Shown here piece after piece: positions 1-8,897 of a stretch of DNA of 64,000 nt. Below the pieces are notes generated by a model, which did not search any database, was not told where the DNA came from, and saw only the letters and a list, made by a program, of their open reading frames with translations. The position numbers and the translations under genes were made by a program. Location: positions 37,361 through 101,360 of the forward strand of contig MWTC01000021.1 in the NCBI GenBank assembly GCA_002066995.1. The letters are read 5' to 3'. The first letter of the stretch is position 1. Every line of letters begins with the position of its first letter. The DNA comes from Sphingobacteriales bacterium UTBCD1 (GTDB taxonomy: Bacteria; Bacteroidota; Bacteroidia; Chitinophagales; Chitinophagaceae).

Positions 1-812
1 TAACCATGGCCATTATGTGATAATCCCGGCATTCTTTCAATATAACAGTTCCTAAATACATTATCATTCCCGGTAACAATCATGTAATAATCAGTTGCAG
101 CGGATCCCGAATTTTCATTACAATAGGCTTTGCAGTTCACAATTAAATTATTATTTCCATTTATCCCAAATCCTTCCGCAGCAGCATTTATTACAAGGCA
201 GTTGCTGATCGTATTGTTGTTGGAAAACCTTGTTCCCATACTGCCGAAAAGAAAACCAAATCCGGAGTAAGATGAAGAACTAATATCTCCAACCGACATT
301 ACATTGATATTATCAAGAACCAGGTTCCCTGCATCCTGTGAAGTACCTCCTGCCAGAAATCCATAGGCATAATTCTGTATCTGAAAATTCTTAATTACCA
401 GGAATCGCCTGTTCTGGCAATTAAAACCAATGCCGAAGGACCTGTTAATACCAATAAAAGTAGGCATATCCATACTGTTGAAAGCTGACGGGAATGTACT
501 GTCATTTACCAGGAGCGGAGGTTGGTCGCCGGATGTTGTTTTGTATCCAAGAAATACTATGGGGCTGTTGGTTGTTCCGTTTTTTGAAAAAACGACATTT
601 TCAGTGTATAACCCGGCTTTTACATAAACAGTATCTCCAGGACTTGCAATTGTTGAAGCATAGGTAAGCGTTTTCCATGGCTGGGTCAGGCTGCCACTAT
701 TTGAATCATTTCCATTTGTATCTACATAATAAACATTTCCAAAAGAATAATTTATAGAAACCATGGTGAACAGTATGATACCTTGAATTGCTTTGAGTAA
801 TTGCATTAACAT
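1..812 (-). CDS. Right-handed parallel beta-helix secreted protein (3' end outside window)
   Basis: An open frame runs on the minus strand from an ATG at 812 (alternative in-frame ATG at 806) to the window edge with no stop, so the C-terminus is missing. The first 20 or so residues are a hydrophobic signal peptide. Mature protein starts near YYVDTNGNDSNSGSLTQPWK, the usual opening of Bacteroidota beta-helix proteins, followed by TLTYAS and a GDTVYVKAG segment. Later Asn-rich rungs (NNTISNCLV, NVFRNCYIE, SHNGHG) fit the parallel beta-helix fold. Such proteins are typically exported polysaccharide lyases or glycan-binding proteins. No catalytic residues can be assigned from this part. A decayed gene of a related family lies just upstream at 1002-2057. 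Confidence 0.75.
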   Translation of the reverse strand, partial: MLMQLLKAIQGIILFTMVSINYSFGNVYYVDTNGNDSNSGSLTQPWKTLTYASTIASPGDTVYVKAGLYTENVVFSKNGTTNSPIVFLGYKTTSGDQPPLLVNDSTFPSAFNSMDMPTFIGINRSFGIGFNCQNRRFLVIKNFQIQNYAYGFLAGGTSQDAGNLVLDNINVMSVGDISSSSYSGFGFLFGSMGTRFSNNNTISNCLVINAAAEGFGINGNNNLIVNCKAYCNENSGSAATDYYMIVTGNDNVFRNCYIERMPGLSHNGHG

Positions 813-1001
813 TTATGAATAGTATTTAATTTCACACAAATAGTTTATATTTTATCAGGCAAATCATTAAAGTAAACAGAATAGAGTATGATCTCTGATA
901 CGGTTAAATTACAACAAAGAAATTTTCAAATATGATTGTATGAAAATCCCTATAACTATCCTATCATAACATCGTTTCATAAATAGCATCAGTTAAGCAT
1001 T

Positions 1002-2057
1002 TTACCATACAGGAAAACTACTTTTCATATTCATGGAATATCCGGCTCCTCCATTAGCCTTTACAAGACAAACGCATCCATAAGGATCAAGTGTCAAATT
1101 CCTTTTAAACATCCTGTCATTTGGATCCCTGTTCTGTCTACTCCCAAGTCTAATAATTTTTTATGCCTTCTGTCACTGTATAAGGTTCTGATAATTTTCT
1201 GATAATACTTTTTATCTATTGGGATGAATTGGCAATTATTGTCATATTGAAATTTCTGCTGCCATTCAGAAATAGAATATGTCTGCCCCGGGTACTTTCA
1301 ATGACTTCCATGATTAAATCATTATTTATTGAACAGCAGAAACCGGGTAGCAGAAATAGTTACTGTCAATATTCCCGAATTGTATAATTTCATTTTCCCG
1401 GGTATGGTAACTACTGAATAATGGAGCGCTGAATGATGAAATAAAAACATTTCTGTTAATTACATTACAGTTAATAAGTTCTCGTTTTAGCTTTTTTACA
1501 AGTTCAGCTCCTGTCCGGTCCGGTTCACCTTTCAATTTATCAACAATTATAGCAATATTGTTATCTGCATGTTCCAGCTGAAGTTATCCCTTTTCGGTTT
1601 CATCCGGATTTGGGTACCTGCCCATTGAAAAGAACTTGCCTTTAATTAAAAACAAGTTAAAAAAGTCAGGTAATTCAGGGGTTCTACATCCCCAGATATT
1701 ACCCCTGAATCTAACCTATTGAGTTAACCTGACCATTCCATTTATATCAGGAGCGGCCTTAGCTGCTGGCTCATAGGTAGAAATAACTAGCAGTTTTTCT
1801 ATATCTCCTGAATTAGAAACTTTACATTAATTGTCTCTTTGATAACGTCGCTTCAATGAAGCTGTATTGAGTCACCGGGTGCCAGTAAGATCATTATTGA
1901 ATTGAGTTCTTCAAAGCCTCTCCATGGAGTGGCAGTATGTTGCGCCCGGCTAGTCGTTCTGCTGCCATCTCCTTGAGAAGCAGAGAAATAAAAAGTCTTT
2001 GCGGTCAGATCGCATAGGCGCAACTGAAAAATAAAAAAGACATAACAACCTCTTCAT
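1002..2057 (-). pseudogene. Decayed beta-helix protein gene with a foreign-looking C-terminal remnant
   Basis: No open frame covers this stretch, but the minus strand translates in several frames into recognisable pieces in the right order. After an ATG at 2057 and a hydrophobic leader come AKTFYFSASQGDGSR, TPWRGFEELNS and LAPGDSIQ, the N-terminus of Bacteroidota beta-helix proteins. Then, in shifted frames, come DVIKETINVK, APDINGMVRLTQ, RGNIWG and GKFFSMGRYPNPDETEKG. An in-frame TAA (near 1582) replaces the expected Tyr before LQLEHADNN. The last part (NNDLIMEVIESTRGRHILF, then RNLTLDPYGCVCLV, stop at 1002) resembles the C-terminus of a glycoside hydrolase such as beta-galactosidase. Two neighbouring genes may therefore have been fused by deletion. 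The N-terminal part is convincing; the C-terminal assignment is weak. Confidence 0.65.
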
Positions 2058-2394
2058 GTCAGAAACTCATTAATCTTCAATTCCTTTAGCATTGTCTCAA
2101 TTCTCTGCATTATTCATGATTCTTTCAAAAAAAAGAATTATAAAGAGTCGCTTAATATTAATTCGCCATCTTAAATTATTTTCTTGTATTGCAATGAGAA
2201 TATAGTATGCATTTATACTAAAATTAAAATTCATTTATTTCAGGTCAGAATTTTTATTTAAAGATCAATGGTGTTATTTTTTTGAACCCAATATCCGTTC
2301 ATTCAAGATCTCCTGGGTCTAAAAATAATATTATATTCAAAGAACTAATTTTCACAAACCCGGATATAAGATGATACTAATTGAAATACTGGTC
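2058..2394. other. Intergenic, no gene seen
   Basis: This AT-rich stretch lies between the decayed beta-helix gene and the end of the SusCD operon. A short inverted repeat (ATTCTTT / AAAGAAT, near 2119-2138) is visible but lacks GC pairs, so it is at best a weak terminator. I see no coding remnant or repeat. Confidence 0.5.
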
Positions 2395-3120
2395 TCACTG
2401 ATAGGTATAATAATTCTCAGAAATCAATAGTTCCTGGGGATTTATTCCATTTTTTTTCCCAACTATAACAATTGTATACGCTCTTTCAGCTAAAAATCTT
2501 ACAGTAGGTTCCTGATAAACCAATGTATCAACTCCCGGATTTATTGCTGTAATGGTTATAACCTGTGTCGTAGAATCTTTTACAACAGGAGTGCTTACTG
2601 TTTTACTACCAATTGCACTAAAGACTTTTTGTCTGGGCATAAGGGGTGTTTCAAAATATATATCATATTTTGAATTGGGGTCAGGGTTCATATTAGCTAT
2701 TCTAAATCTTGTTTTATTATCACCCGGTGAACTCATATCGTCTTCAACAAAAACAGATTCAGGATTTGCCTGAGTGCCGGTATAAAAGAGTGTATAAGCT
2801 TTCTTATCTTCCATTGAAATGGGCACAGAATATATCAATGCACCATTTTCATCTTTAAATTTCGCGACTCTTTGTCCCGAAAACAATACCTGGTAATATG
2901 TTTGCTCTGCATAATATAAGTTGCCCCCATATAGCCTTACTGTTGTATCTAATGAAAATGCAACTGGAATATCATCTGCATCCCAGGCACAAACTACATT
3001 GAGATTGGATGCCTTAAAATTTTCATAAGTAATTCCCGGTTTTTTACAACTGCTCAACCCAAACAATAGCAGGAAAGCAACAAATATTTTGTTCTCAACT
3101 GGTGATTTAAAAAAAAGCAT
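2395..3120 (-). CDS. DUF4397-like lipoprotein, SusCD-associated
   Basis: A 241-residue lipoprotein: the N-terminal hydrophobic stretch ends in LLLFGLSSCKK, a lipobox whose Cys is followed by two Lys. The body is beta-rich, and a segment KTRFRIANMNPDPNSKYDIY resembles the DUF4397 pattern found in lipoproteins encoded behind SusC/SusD pairs. It is the third gene of the susC-susD operon, 73 bp after susD. It probably sits on the outer membrane and helps bind glycan at the cell surface, but the family match is tentative and no ligand can be named. Confidence 0.6.
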   Translation of the reverse strand: MLFFKSPVENKIFVAFLLLFGLSSCKKPGITYENFKASNLNVVCAWDADDIPVAFSLDTTVRLYGGNLYYAEQTYYQVLFSGQRVAKFKDENGALIYSVPISMEDKKAYTLFYTGTQANPESVFVEDDMSSPGDNKTRFRIANMNPDPNSKYDIYFETPLMPRQKVFSAIGSKTVSTPVVKDSTTQVITITAINPGVDTLVYQEPTVRFLAERAYTIVIVGKKNGINPQELLISENYYTYQ

Positions 3121-3193
3121 ATTTTTTGATTTTAGAATTTATAATATTTAATCCAGAATCAAGAGCAAGTATATAATTTATTGGGTCTCATTT

Positions 3194-4708
3194 TTACCAA
3201 CCTTTATTTTGATACCAACCGTTCGCATCCACATCACGTAGTGGCACCGGCCATAATAGCCATTTTTCATCAACACCAGCTCCGTTTGAATTGCGCCATG
3301 CTGATTGAAGTTTATTAGCATCTATTTTTTCTTTCCAATTACCCCAACGTTGCAAATCAAAATAGCGTATTCCTTCCCCAAGCAATTCTAAAGCTCTTTC
3401 TTCCATGATAGCATTTCTAAACTGATCTTTTGTCAAACCGTTCAGCGGTGTTAAGCCTGCTCTTGCACGTATCTCATTTAACTGTGAGTAGGCTTCTGAG
3501 GTAGGGCCTGCAACTTCATTAGCAGCCTCCGCAAACAACAATTTTATTTCTCCTAATCTCAATATATTCCAATTATATAAATAATTATCCCAGTAAAACC
3601 GATGACTGTCATCACCTTCCGGCCATTTTGGATATACTGTAAGTATATTCCTGTTTGAATCTGATTGAGGCACTCTAACCCAGGAGTTGTCAAGAACCAT
3701 ATAATCTGAAATATTCCAGGCTTTTCTTTTATCATTAGGATTAATTCTTCTCAGCCACTCAATATTAATTTTATCTACCCAGTTTTTTCCACCTCCTATA
3801 GGACCGGGTGATCCATAAGCCTCAGGGCCGGTAGCATAAGGAAAATTGCATGGGGAATTGGTTGAATATTGTATATCAAGTATTACTTCATTACAAGAAA
3901 TATCCATAGCGGATTTCTTAAAAATATCAGTATAATCACTTTCTAAAGTGTATGTACCTGACTCAATCACTTCTTTTGCTTTATCTCTCGCCAAAGCCCA
4001 CATGGTTTGGTCCCCTGCTACTTTTGTTCCGGTCTTAGAATCTCTGTGAAAACCTGCCCTTGTTATATAAACCTGAGCCAGCAAAGCTTTTACAGAACCA
4101 TTCTTAAACTTTCCATCATTTACTGCATCAGGAAGTTTATCTTCAGCAAATTTCAGATCACTAATTATTTGTTTGTACACATCTTCAACTGAACTACGGG
4201 GATTATTAATAGTACCTGATGTTGTAGGTGTAATAACTAATGGCAAGTCTCCATACCACCGTACCAAATAAAAGTAGAATAATGCTCTCAAAGCTTTAGC
4301 TTCGGCTATCTTGGTTGTAGCCCAAGTTTCTCCATTAATTTTTTCAAGGCTGGAAATAAGATTATTGCATGAATTAATTCCCGTAAACATCGTTTTCCAC
4401 ATTGCCTCAGAAAAAGCCTGAGCATAACTGGTATTACGATAATTGCTCGTAAATCCATCATGTACTAAATCATTTAATTCACAAGTATATATCGCTCCAT
4501 AACCTTGAAACGTATTATTAATTGAGCCGGAAAATTCAGTGCCGGCCAAACTTTGATAGGCCCCATTCAATGCCACATCTGCATCACTAGCCGATGCAGG
4601 AAAATTACCAGGAGTTAGAAAATCAAAAGGTTCCTCTTCCAAAAATTTTTTACAACTAATAGTGCCCATTATTGTCAGTGCTATCAGGCTAATCAATATT
4701 TTCTTCAT
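3194..4708 (-). CDS. SusD/RagB-family glycan-binding lipoprotein
   Basis: A 504-residue SusD-like protein. The signal peptide ends in the lipobox GTISCKK, followed by FLEEEPFDFLTP, the classical RagB/SusD opening. The middle has the TPR-like helices (KALRALFYFYLVRWYGDLPL). The C-terminus has the usual signature: EIKLLFAEAANEV, LNEIRARAGL, IMEERALELLGEGIRYFDLQR and a final WPVPLRD. The length is normal for the family. The protein forms the surface lid over the SusC channel encoded 38 bp upstream. The ligand cannot be predicted from the sequence. Confidence 0.95.
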   Translation of the reverse strand: MKKILISLIALTIMGTISCKKFLEEEPFDFLTPGNFPASASDADVALNGAYQSLAGTEFSGSINNTFQGYGAIYTCELNDLVHDGFTSNYRNTSYAQAFSEAMWKTMFTGINSCNNLISSLEKINGETWATTKIAEAKALRALFYFYLVRWYGDLPLVITPTTSGTINNPRSSVEDVYKQIISDLKFAEDKLPDAVNDGKFKNGSVKALLAQVYITRAGFHRDSKTGTKVAGDQTMWALARDKAKEVIESGTYTLESDYTDIFKKSAMDISCNEVILDIQYSTNSPCNFPYATGPEAYGSPGPIGGGKNWVDKINIEWLRRINPNDKRKAWNISDYMVLDNSWVRVPQSDSNRNILTVYPKWPEGDDSHRFYWDNYLYNWNILRLGEIKLLFAEAANEVAGPTSEAYSQLNEIRARAGLTPLNGLTKDQFRNAIMEERALELLGEGIRYFDLQRWGNWKEKIDANKLQSAWRNSNGAGVDEKWLLWPVPLRDVDANGWYQNKGW

Positions 4709-4746
4709 ATAATTATTTTAAAATATTTTATTAAAAAACTACACAA

Positions 4747-7700
4747 TTAAAAAGAAACATTTATTCCGAATGTGAACATTCTGCTTCTTGGATAAGCGCC
4801 ATAATCCATACCAGGGGTTATAATAGAATTTTCAAAATTTACTTCAGGGTCGTATCCGGTATAATGGGTAAATGTCAACAGGTTTTGAGAACTGACATAT
4901 ACTCTTAGCCTGCTAAAGGGGAGTCTTTTCCCTTTTATCGTTGAAATATTATACCCTAATTGAACGTTTTTCAATCGCAAATAAGAACCATCTTCTACTG
5001 AATAAGAAGTAGTGTAATCATATTCAGTGTCGTAACTGCTATTCCAAAGCTGTGCATTTATCTGTGGATTAAGTTGTGTCCAATGATTATACATCGAGAC
5101 CGGACCTCCCTGAAAACCTCCGGGTCGTTCATAAATATTTTTAATAGTATTAAATATCTTATTTCCATAAGAAAACGTGAATAAGAAACTAAGTTCAAAC
5201 GGGCCGTATCGGAACTCATTATTAAATCCTCCAAAAAAGTCAGGGTTACCATTACCAAGAATTGTCCTGTCATCACTGTCAACAACACCATCTCCGTTTA
5301 CATCTTTATACTTTCTGGTTCCCGATCTGATTGGAGTCATGTCGTGAGGCAAAACCTGGGTATAAAGCTCCTCATCGGTGTTAATATAGCCATCAAATAC
5401 CCATCCATAAAAATTACCTAAAGGTTCACCCACTTTCACAATCCAACCACCATATCTTTTGTACCCCTGTATTTGAAATGATTCCTGGTTATCACTTAAC
5501 GCCAGCACTTTTCCTCTATTAAAAGCAATATTGAAGTTGCTGTTCCATGTAAATTTCTTTGATTTAACATTAATGGTATTAAGGTTTATCTCCATGCCTT
5601 TTACCTGAATGTCACCCACATTTCTATAAACTTCAGAATACCCTGAATAATAGGGAATAGGTGCGGCCAGTAAAAGATCTTTCGATTTCTTTTTATAAGC
5701 ATCTACTGTCAATAGAAGTCTATCATCAAATAATCCAAGATCAAGGCCTATATTGGTCTGAATATTCGTTTCCCATTTCAAATCACCTACACCAAAACTT
5801 ATAGGTGCTAATCCCAAAGGATAACTTGTTTGATTTATTACAAGAGGCCTTGAAAAATTTGAATACCGGGTCAAGGAAGAATAAGAGGGAACACTTTCAT
5901 TTCCGACCATCCCCCAACTTACCCTTAGCTTTAATGAAGATATTTGCTTTATATTATTCATAAAGTTTTCTTCTTTGATTTTCCAGGCTGCCTGCGTTGA
6001 AGGGAAATAACCCCATCGGTGATTGGGAAATTTAGAGCTGCCATCTGCTCTCATTATTACTGTAAGTAAATATTTACTTAAATAATTATAACGTAATATG
6101 CCTAAATAACTTGCTAATGAATACTTCGATTTTCCTGAGCTTGGATAGTCTGCAATTGTCCCAAATCCTAAATTATTATATCCCAAAACATCAATGGGGA
6201 ACTGGTGTGACCCAAAGCCGTAGCTTCTGCTGGTACCACTTTCAAGAGTAAATCCTGTCGTAAAATCAACGGTATGCTTATCAGCAAAAGTTTTATTATA
6301 ATTTACAGTATTTTCGCTTAGCCAGCTAAAGTCTTTTCCAATACTTATAGAACCTTCTCCATTTCGCAATTGGCCGTTACCTGAAGTGGAAGGATAATAG
6401 GTGCTGTATTGATTAGAATTACTATGAACACCACCCGCTAACCGTAAAGTAAGATTCTTTATCAAATTGAAATTAAATGCAGTATTAATACTCCCGTCAA
6501 ATTCTTCATAAAACCGCTTATCAACTGTCAATGCTTCTACCGGGTCCGTTCCATAAATACCACCCCGCCGTAAATTTCGATCCAGAAATTCCGATAATCT
6601 TGTTACTCCATAACCTAAAAACGGTGAAGCTTTAATTACCGAATACATTACCTGGCTGCTTCCGCTCAAACTTGGTCCGGTTTTATCTCTTTGAGTTAAA
6701 TAGATAACTGTTTCATTTGATACTATCTTATTCAATCTTGAATTTACATTCAAATCAACAGTATAGCGATGATAATCGTTGTTAATGGCTACACCTTGTT
6801 GTTTATCATAACCAAAGGAAGCAACTACCTTTACGCTTTCTGTGCCCCCCGAAAGAGAAACGTTGTGGGATTGATTCACCCCTGTCCTGAAAGTGGATTT
6901 ATACCAATCAACGGAGCTGGAATCTTTAAAAGTTCGCCAATTCTTAAAAATACTTGTATCACCAAATGTGCCATCCATCTGCAATTGATGTTGCAATTCT
7001 GCATACTGTCCTACATTCAGCAATTTAATTGGTCTGGCAATTTTTGAAGTACTGACATAGGCATTATATTCAATTGTAAACCTTCCTGCCTTTCCGGATT
7101 TTGTTGTAATAATAATAACGCCATTTGCACCTCTTGATCCATATGCAGCAGCTGAAGCATCTTTCAAAATATCAATTGTTTCAATATCGTTAGGATTAAT
7201 GTTGAAATTGGAGCCTCCCAATTGTGGAAATCCATTAACTACATAAAGTGGTTCATTACTGGCAGATATTGATGATCCTGCCCTAATAGTAATACTAACA
7301 GGCGCTCCAGGATCTCCTTCAGACGATGTTACCAGAACACCAGCAGCACGACCTTGCAAAGCTGTATTTAACGATAACTCAGTGCTTTTAACTACATCAC
7401 TAGGCTTAACACTGGAGATAGCACTCGTAAGATTTTTTCTTTGAACCTTACCATATCCCACAACCACCACCTCATCATTGATTTTACCTGAGAGGTTCAA
7501 AATAAGCTTTCCCAGATTCTGTTTGTTTACTACAACCTCAATTGATGAATATCCTACAAAAGAAATAAGCAGAGTGGCATTCAATTCTGTATTAATTGTA
7601 AAATATCCATTAACATCTGTTTTTGTGCCGATGTCAGTTCCCTTTACAATAATTGAAGCTCCGGAAAGTGGCTCCCCCAAGTAATTTACTACCTGTCCCT

Positions 7701-8175
7701 TTATTTCAATAAATGAAATAGTTTCACGGGTCGTTACAGTTTCCGTAGTTACTTTTATTTCATTTTCATTATCAGTACTATTGCTAGCAAAAAAGTCAGA
7801 AGTTAGATTCCGTTCTGTAAAATATTCGTCAGGTACTGACAGAAATATTGCATCCTCCATGTCCATTGAAAATATTCCATAACCTTTCAGAAAAGATTGA
7901 CTGCAGAAATTAGAATACTTTATTTGCTTACCAGGCTCTGAAAATAAATTTCTAAAAGAGGCATGTTTCTCAGTAAGATTGACATTTGATGAACGTTCTT
8001 CAGCGCTTACTTTGAAATTAGCTCCGAATATCAGAATCGTACAAAACTGAAATGTCAACAAGATTTTTTTTAACGATTTACTTGTTGCCGAATAGGAAAT
8101 TAAACATGTTAAACTTTGCTTTTTGTTTTTTTGTTTCTGCAAAAAAGCAGTAGAACAATTTGCATAAATTTGCAT
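4747..8175 (-). CDS. SusC/RagA-family TonB-dependent outer-membrane transporter
   Basis: A 1142-residue SusC homologue. After a long N-region and a hydrophobic signal (about residues 35-57) comes a stretch at about 62-128 that looks like a worn STN domain. A carboxypeptidase-regulatory-like domain follows (about 157-235, GQVVNYLGEPLSGASI). The TonB plug follows from about 240 (DEVVVVGYGKVQRK, then DILKDASAAAYGSRGANGVI), and the beta-barrel ends in FGINVSF with a terminal Phe, as is usual. It imports oligosaccharide with the SusD partner encoded just downstream. The start at 8175 overlaps two copies of ATGCAAATT; other starts are possible. The upstream region carries a hairpin and an operator-like site. 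Confidence 0.95.
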   Translation of the reverse strand: MQIYANCSTAFLQKQKNKKQSLTCLISYSATSKSLKKILLTFQFCTILIFGANFKVSAEERSSNVNLTEKHASFRNLFSEPGKQIKYSNFCSQSFLKGYGIFSMDMEDAIFLSVPDEYFTERNLTSDFFASNSTDNENEIKVTTETVTTRETISFIEIKGQVVNYLGEPLSGASIIVKGTDIGTKTDVNGYFTINTELNATLLISFVGYSSIEVVVNKQNLGKLILNLSGKINDEVVVVGYGKVQRKNLTSAISSVKPSDVVKSTELSLNTALQGRAAGVLVTSSEGDPGAPVSITIRAGSSISASNEPLYVVNGFPQLGGSNFNINPNDIETIDILKDASAAAYGSRGANGVIIITTKSGKAGRFTIEYNAYVSTSKIARPIKLLNVGQYAELQHQLQMDGTFGDTSIFKNWRTFKDSSSVDWYKSTFRTGVNQSHNVSLSGGTESVKVVASFGYDKQQGVAINNDYHRYTVDLNVNSRLNKIVSNETVIYLTQRDKTGPSLSGSSQVMYSVIKASPFLGYGVTRLSEFLDRNLRRGGIYGTDPVEALTVDKRFYEEFDGSINTAFNFNLIKNLTLRLAGGVHSNSNQYSTYYPSTSGNGQLRNGEGSISIGKDFSWLSENTVNYNKTFADKHTVDFTTGFTLESGTSRSYGFGSHQFPIDVLGYNNLGFGTIADYPSSGKSKYSLASYLGILRYNYLSKYLLTVIMRADGSSKFPNHRWGYFPSTQAAWKIKEENFMNNIKQISSLKLRVSWGMVGNESVPSYSSLTRYSNFSRPLVINQTSYPLGLAPISFGVGDLKWETNIQTNIGLDLGLFDDRLLLTVDAYKKKSKDLLLAAPIPYYSGYSEVYRNVGDIQVKGMEINLNTINVKSKKFTWNSNFNIAFNRGKVLALSDNQESFQIQGYKRYGGWIVKVGEPLGNFYGWVFDGYINTDEELYTQVLPHDMTPIRSGTRKYKDVNGDGVVDSDDRTILGNGNPDFFGGFNNEFRYGPFELSFLFTFSYGNKIFNTIKNIYERPGGFQGGPVSMYNHWTQLNPQINAQLWNSSYDTEYDYTTSYSVEDGSYLRLKNVQLGYNISTIKGKRLPFSRLRVYVSSQNLLTFTHYTGYDPEVNFENSIITPGMDYGAYPRSRMFTFGINVSF

Positions 8176-8244
8176 AATTTAGCGTTGTTTTGGGTTTTAC
8201 AATAAATAATCTAACCGATTGTTATGGATAACTCAAACTACTCT

Positions 8245-8276
8245 CCGGGTTCCGTCTTCATCGGAATCCGGTTTTT
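8245..8276 (+). terminator. Intrinsic-terminator-like hairpin facing away from susC
   Basis: CCGGGTTCCG (8245-8254) pairs with CGGAATCCGG (8262-8271): ten pairs including one G-U, with a 7-nt loop. Five T follow on the plus strand, then a T-rich stretch. On the plus strand it has all parts of a rho-independent terminator, yet no plus-strand gene lies to its left. It falls inside the likely susC leader (about 70 bp before its ATG), where it would also fold in the sense RNA but without a T-tract. Confidence 0.6.
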
Positions 8277-8524
8277 GTTTCTCCTTTTTAATCTATTTCT
8301 ATTTTATAAAGTCATATTCTACTTAAACTCTTGAAATACATTTTCCGAATGGAAAAATTTCAATGTCACAGCCAAGAAATATGTTACAACTCTCATTATC
8401 GCCGGTTTATTGTTATCCTCAAAATCAACGTCTAATTCTCAAACAATTCATAAAAAACTATTACTAAAAATCTCATTGCTTATAAGTAAAAGAGCTAAAC
8501 ATCATCTATGTTTTTAATAATTTT

Positions 8525-8540
8525 ACGTGTACGTTAACGT
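8525..8540. promoter_or_regulatory. Operator-like site A (susC unit)
   Basis: ACGTGTACGTTAACGT matches the recurring motif TTCGTGTACGTACACGAA in both half-sites with a few changes. It lies about 350 bp upstream of the susC start, farther than the other copies from their genes. It is the presumed binding site of the LacI-family regulator encoded at 39915-40979. Confidence 0.55.
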
Positions 8541-8823
8541 AAGCAAATTAAGAACTTTACTTAAATAAAAAAAATATTTTATCCCTCTTCGGCCAAATTC
8601 CTCACTTAATTAAGTAGAAGTGCGAAAACTTATTGTCAGGCCTTTTAAAATAAACACCTCCAACAGGTTGCCGAATGGAATGATTTAGAATAATTTGTAG
8701 AGTGATTGCGATACCCGGTATAATGCAGAAAAACTCTTTTGAACCCCTGATATTTCTCCGTTTATACCGGTTTCATTGTAATAAAAACTACGACCTAAAA
8801 ATTTTTATCAGGAATGATTAATT

Positions 8824-8837
8824 TCGTGTACGTACCT
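8824..8837. promoter_or_regulatory. Operator-like site B (amidase)
   Basis: TCGTGTACGTACCT carries a perfect left half-site (TCGTGTACGT) of the recurring motif and a weaker right half. It ends 60 bp before the amidase ATG at 8898, a position suited to promoter repression. Confidence 0.6.
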
Positions 8838-8897
8838 AAATATTATGCAAAACCTGTTGCTAATTTGAAATCTGTGAAGAAATAACTCTTATTCAAT

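Larger units (their letters stand above)
8176..8897. other. Divergent regulatory region between susC and the amidase
   Basis: A 722-bp gene-free stretch that separates leftward susC from the rightward amidase. It holds a terminator-like hairpin (8245-8276) and two copies of the window's operator motif (8525-8540 and 8824-8837). The remaining sequence is AT-rich with no coding remnant that I can recognise. Confidence 0.7.

Noticed and set aside
1665..1733. Nested inverted repeats (GTCAGGT/ACCTGAC outside, ATTCAGGGGT/ACCCCTGAAT inside)
   Set aside because: They lie within the decayed beta-helix gene and both arms translate into its remnants, so a separate element is not needed.
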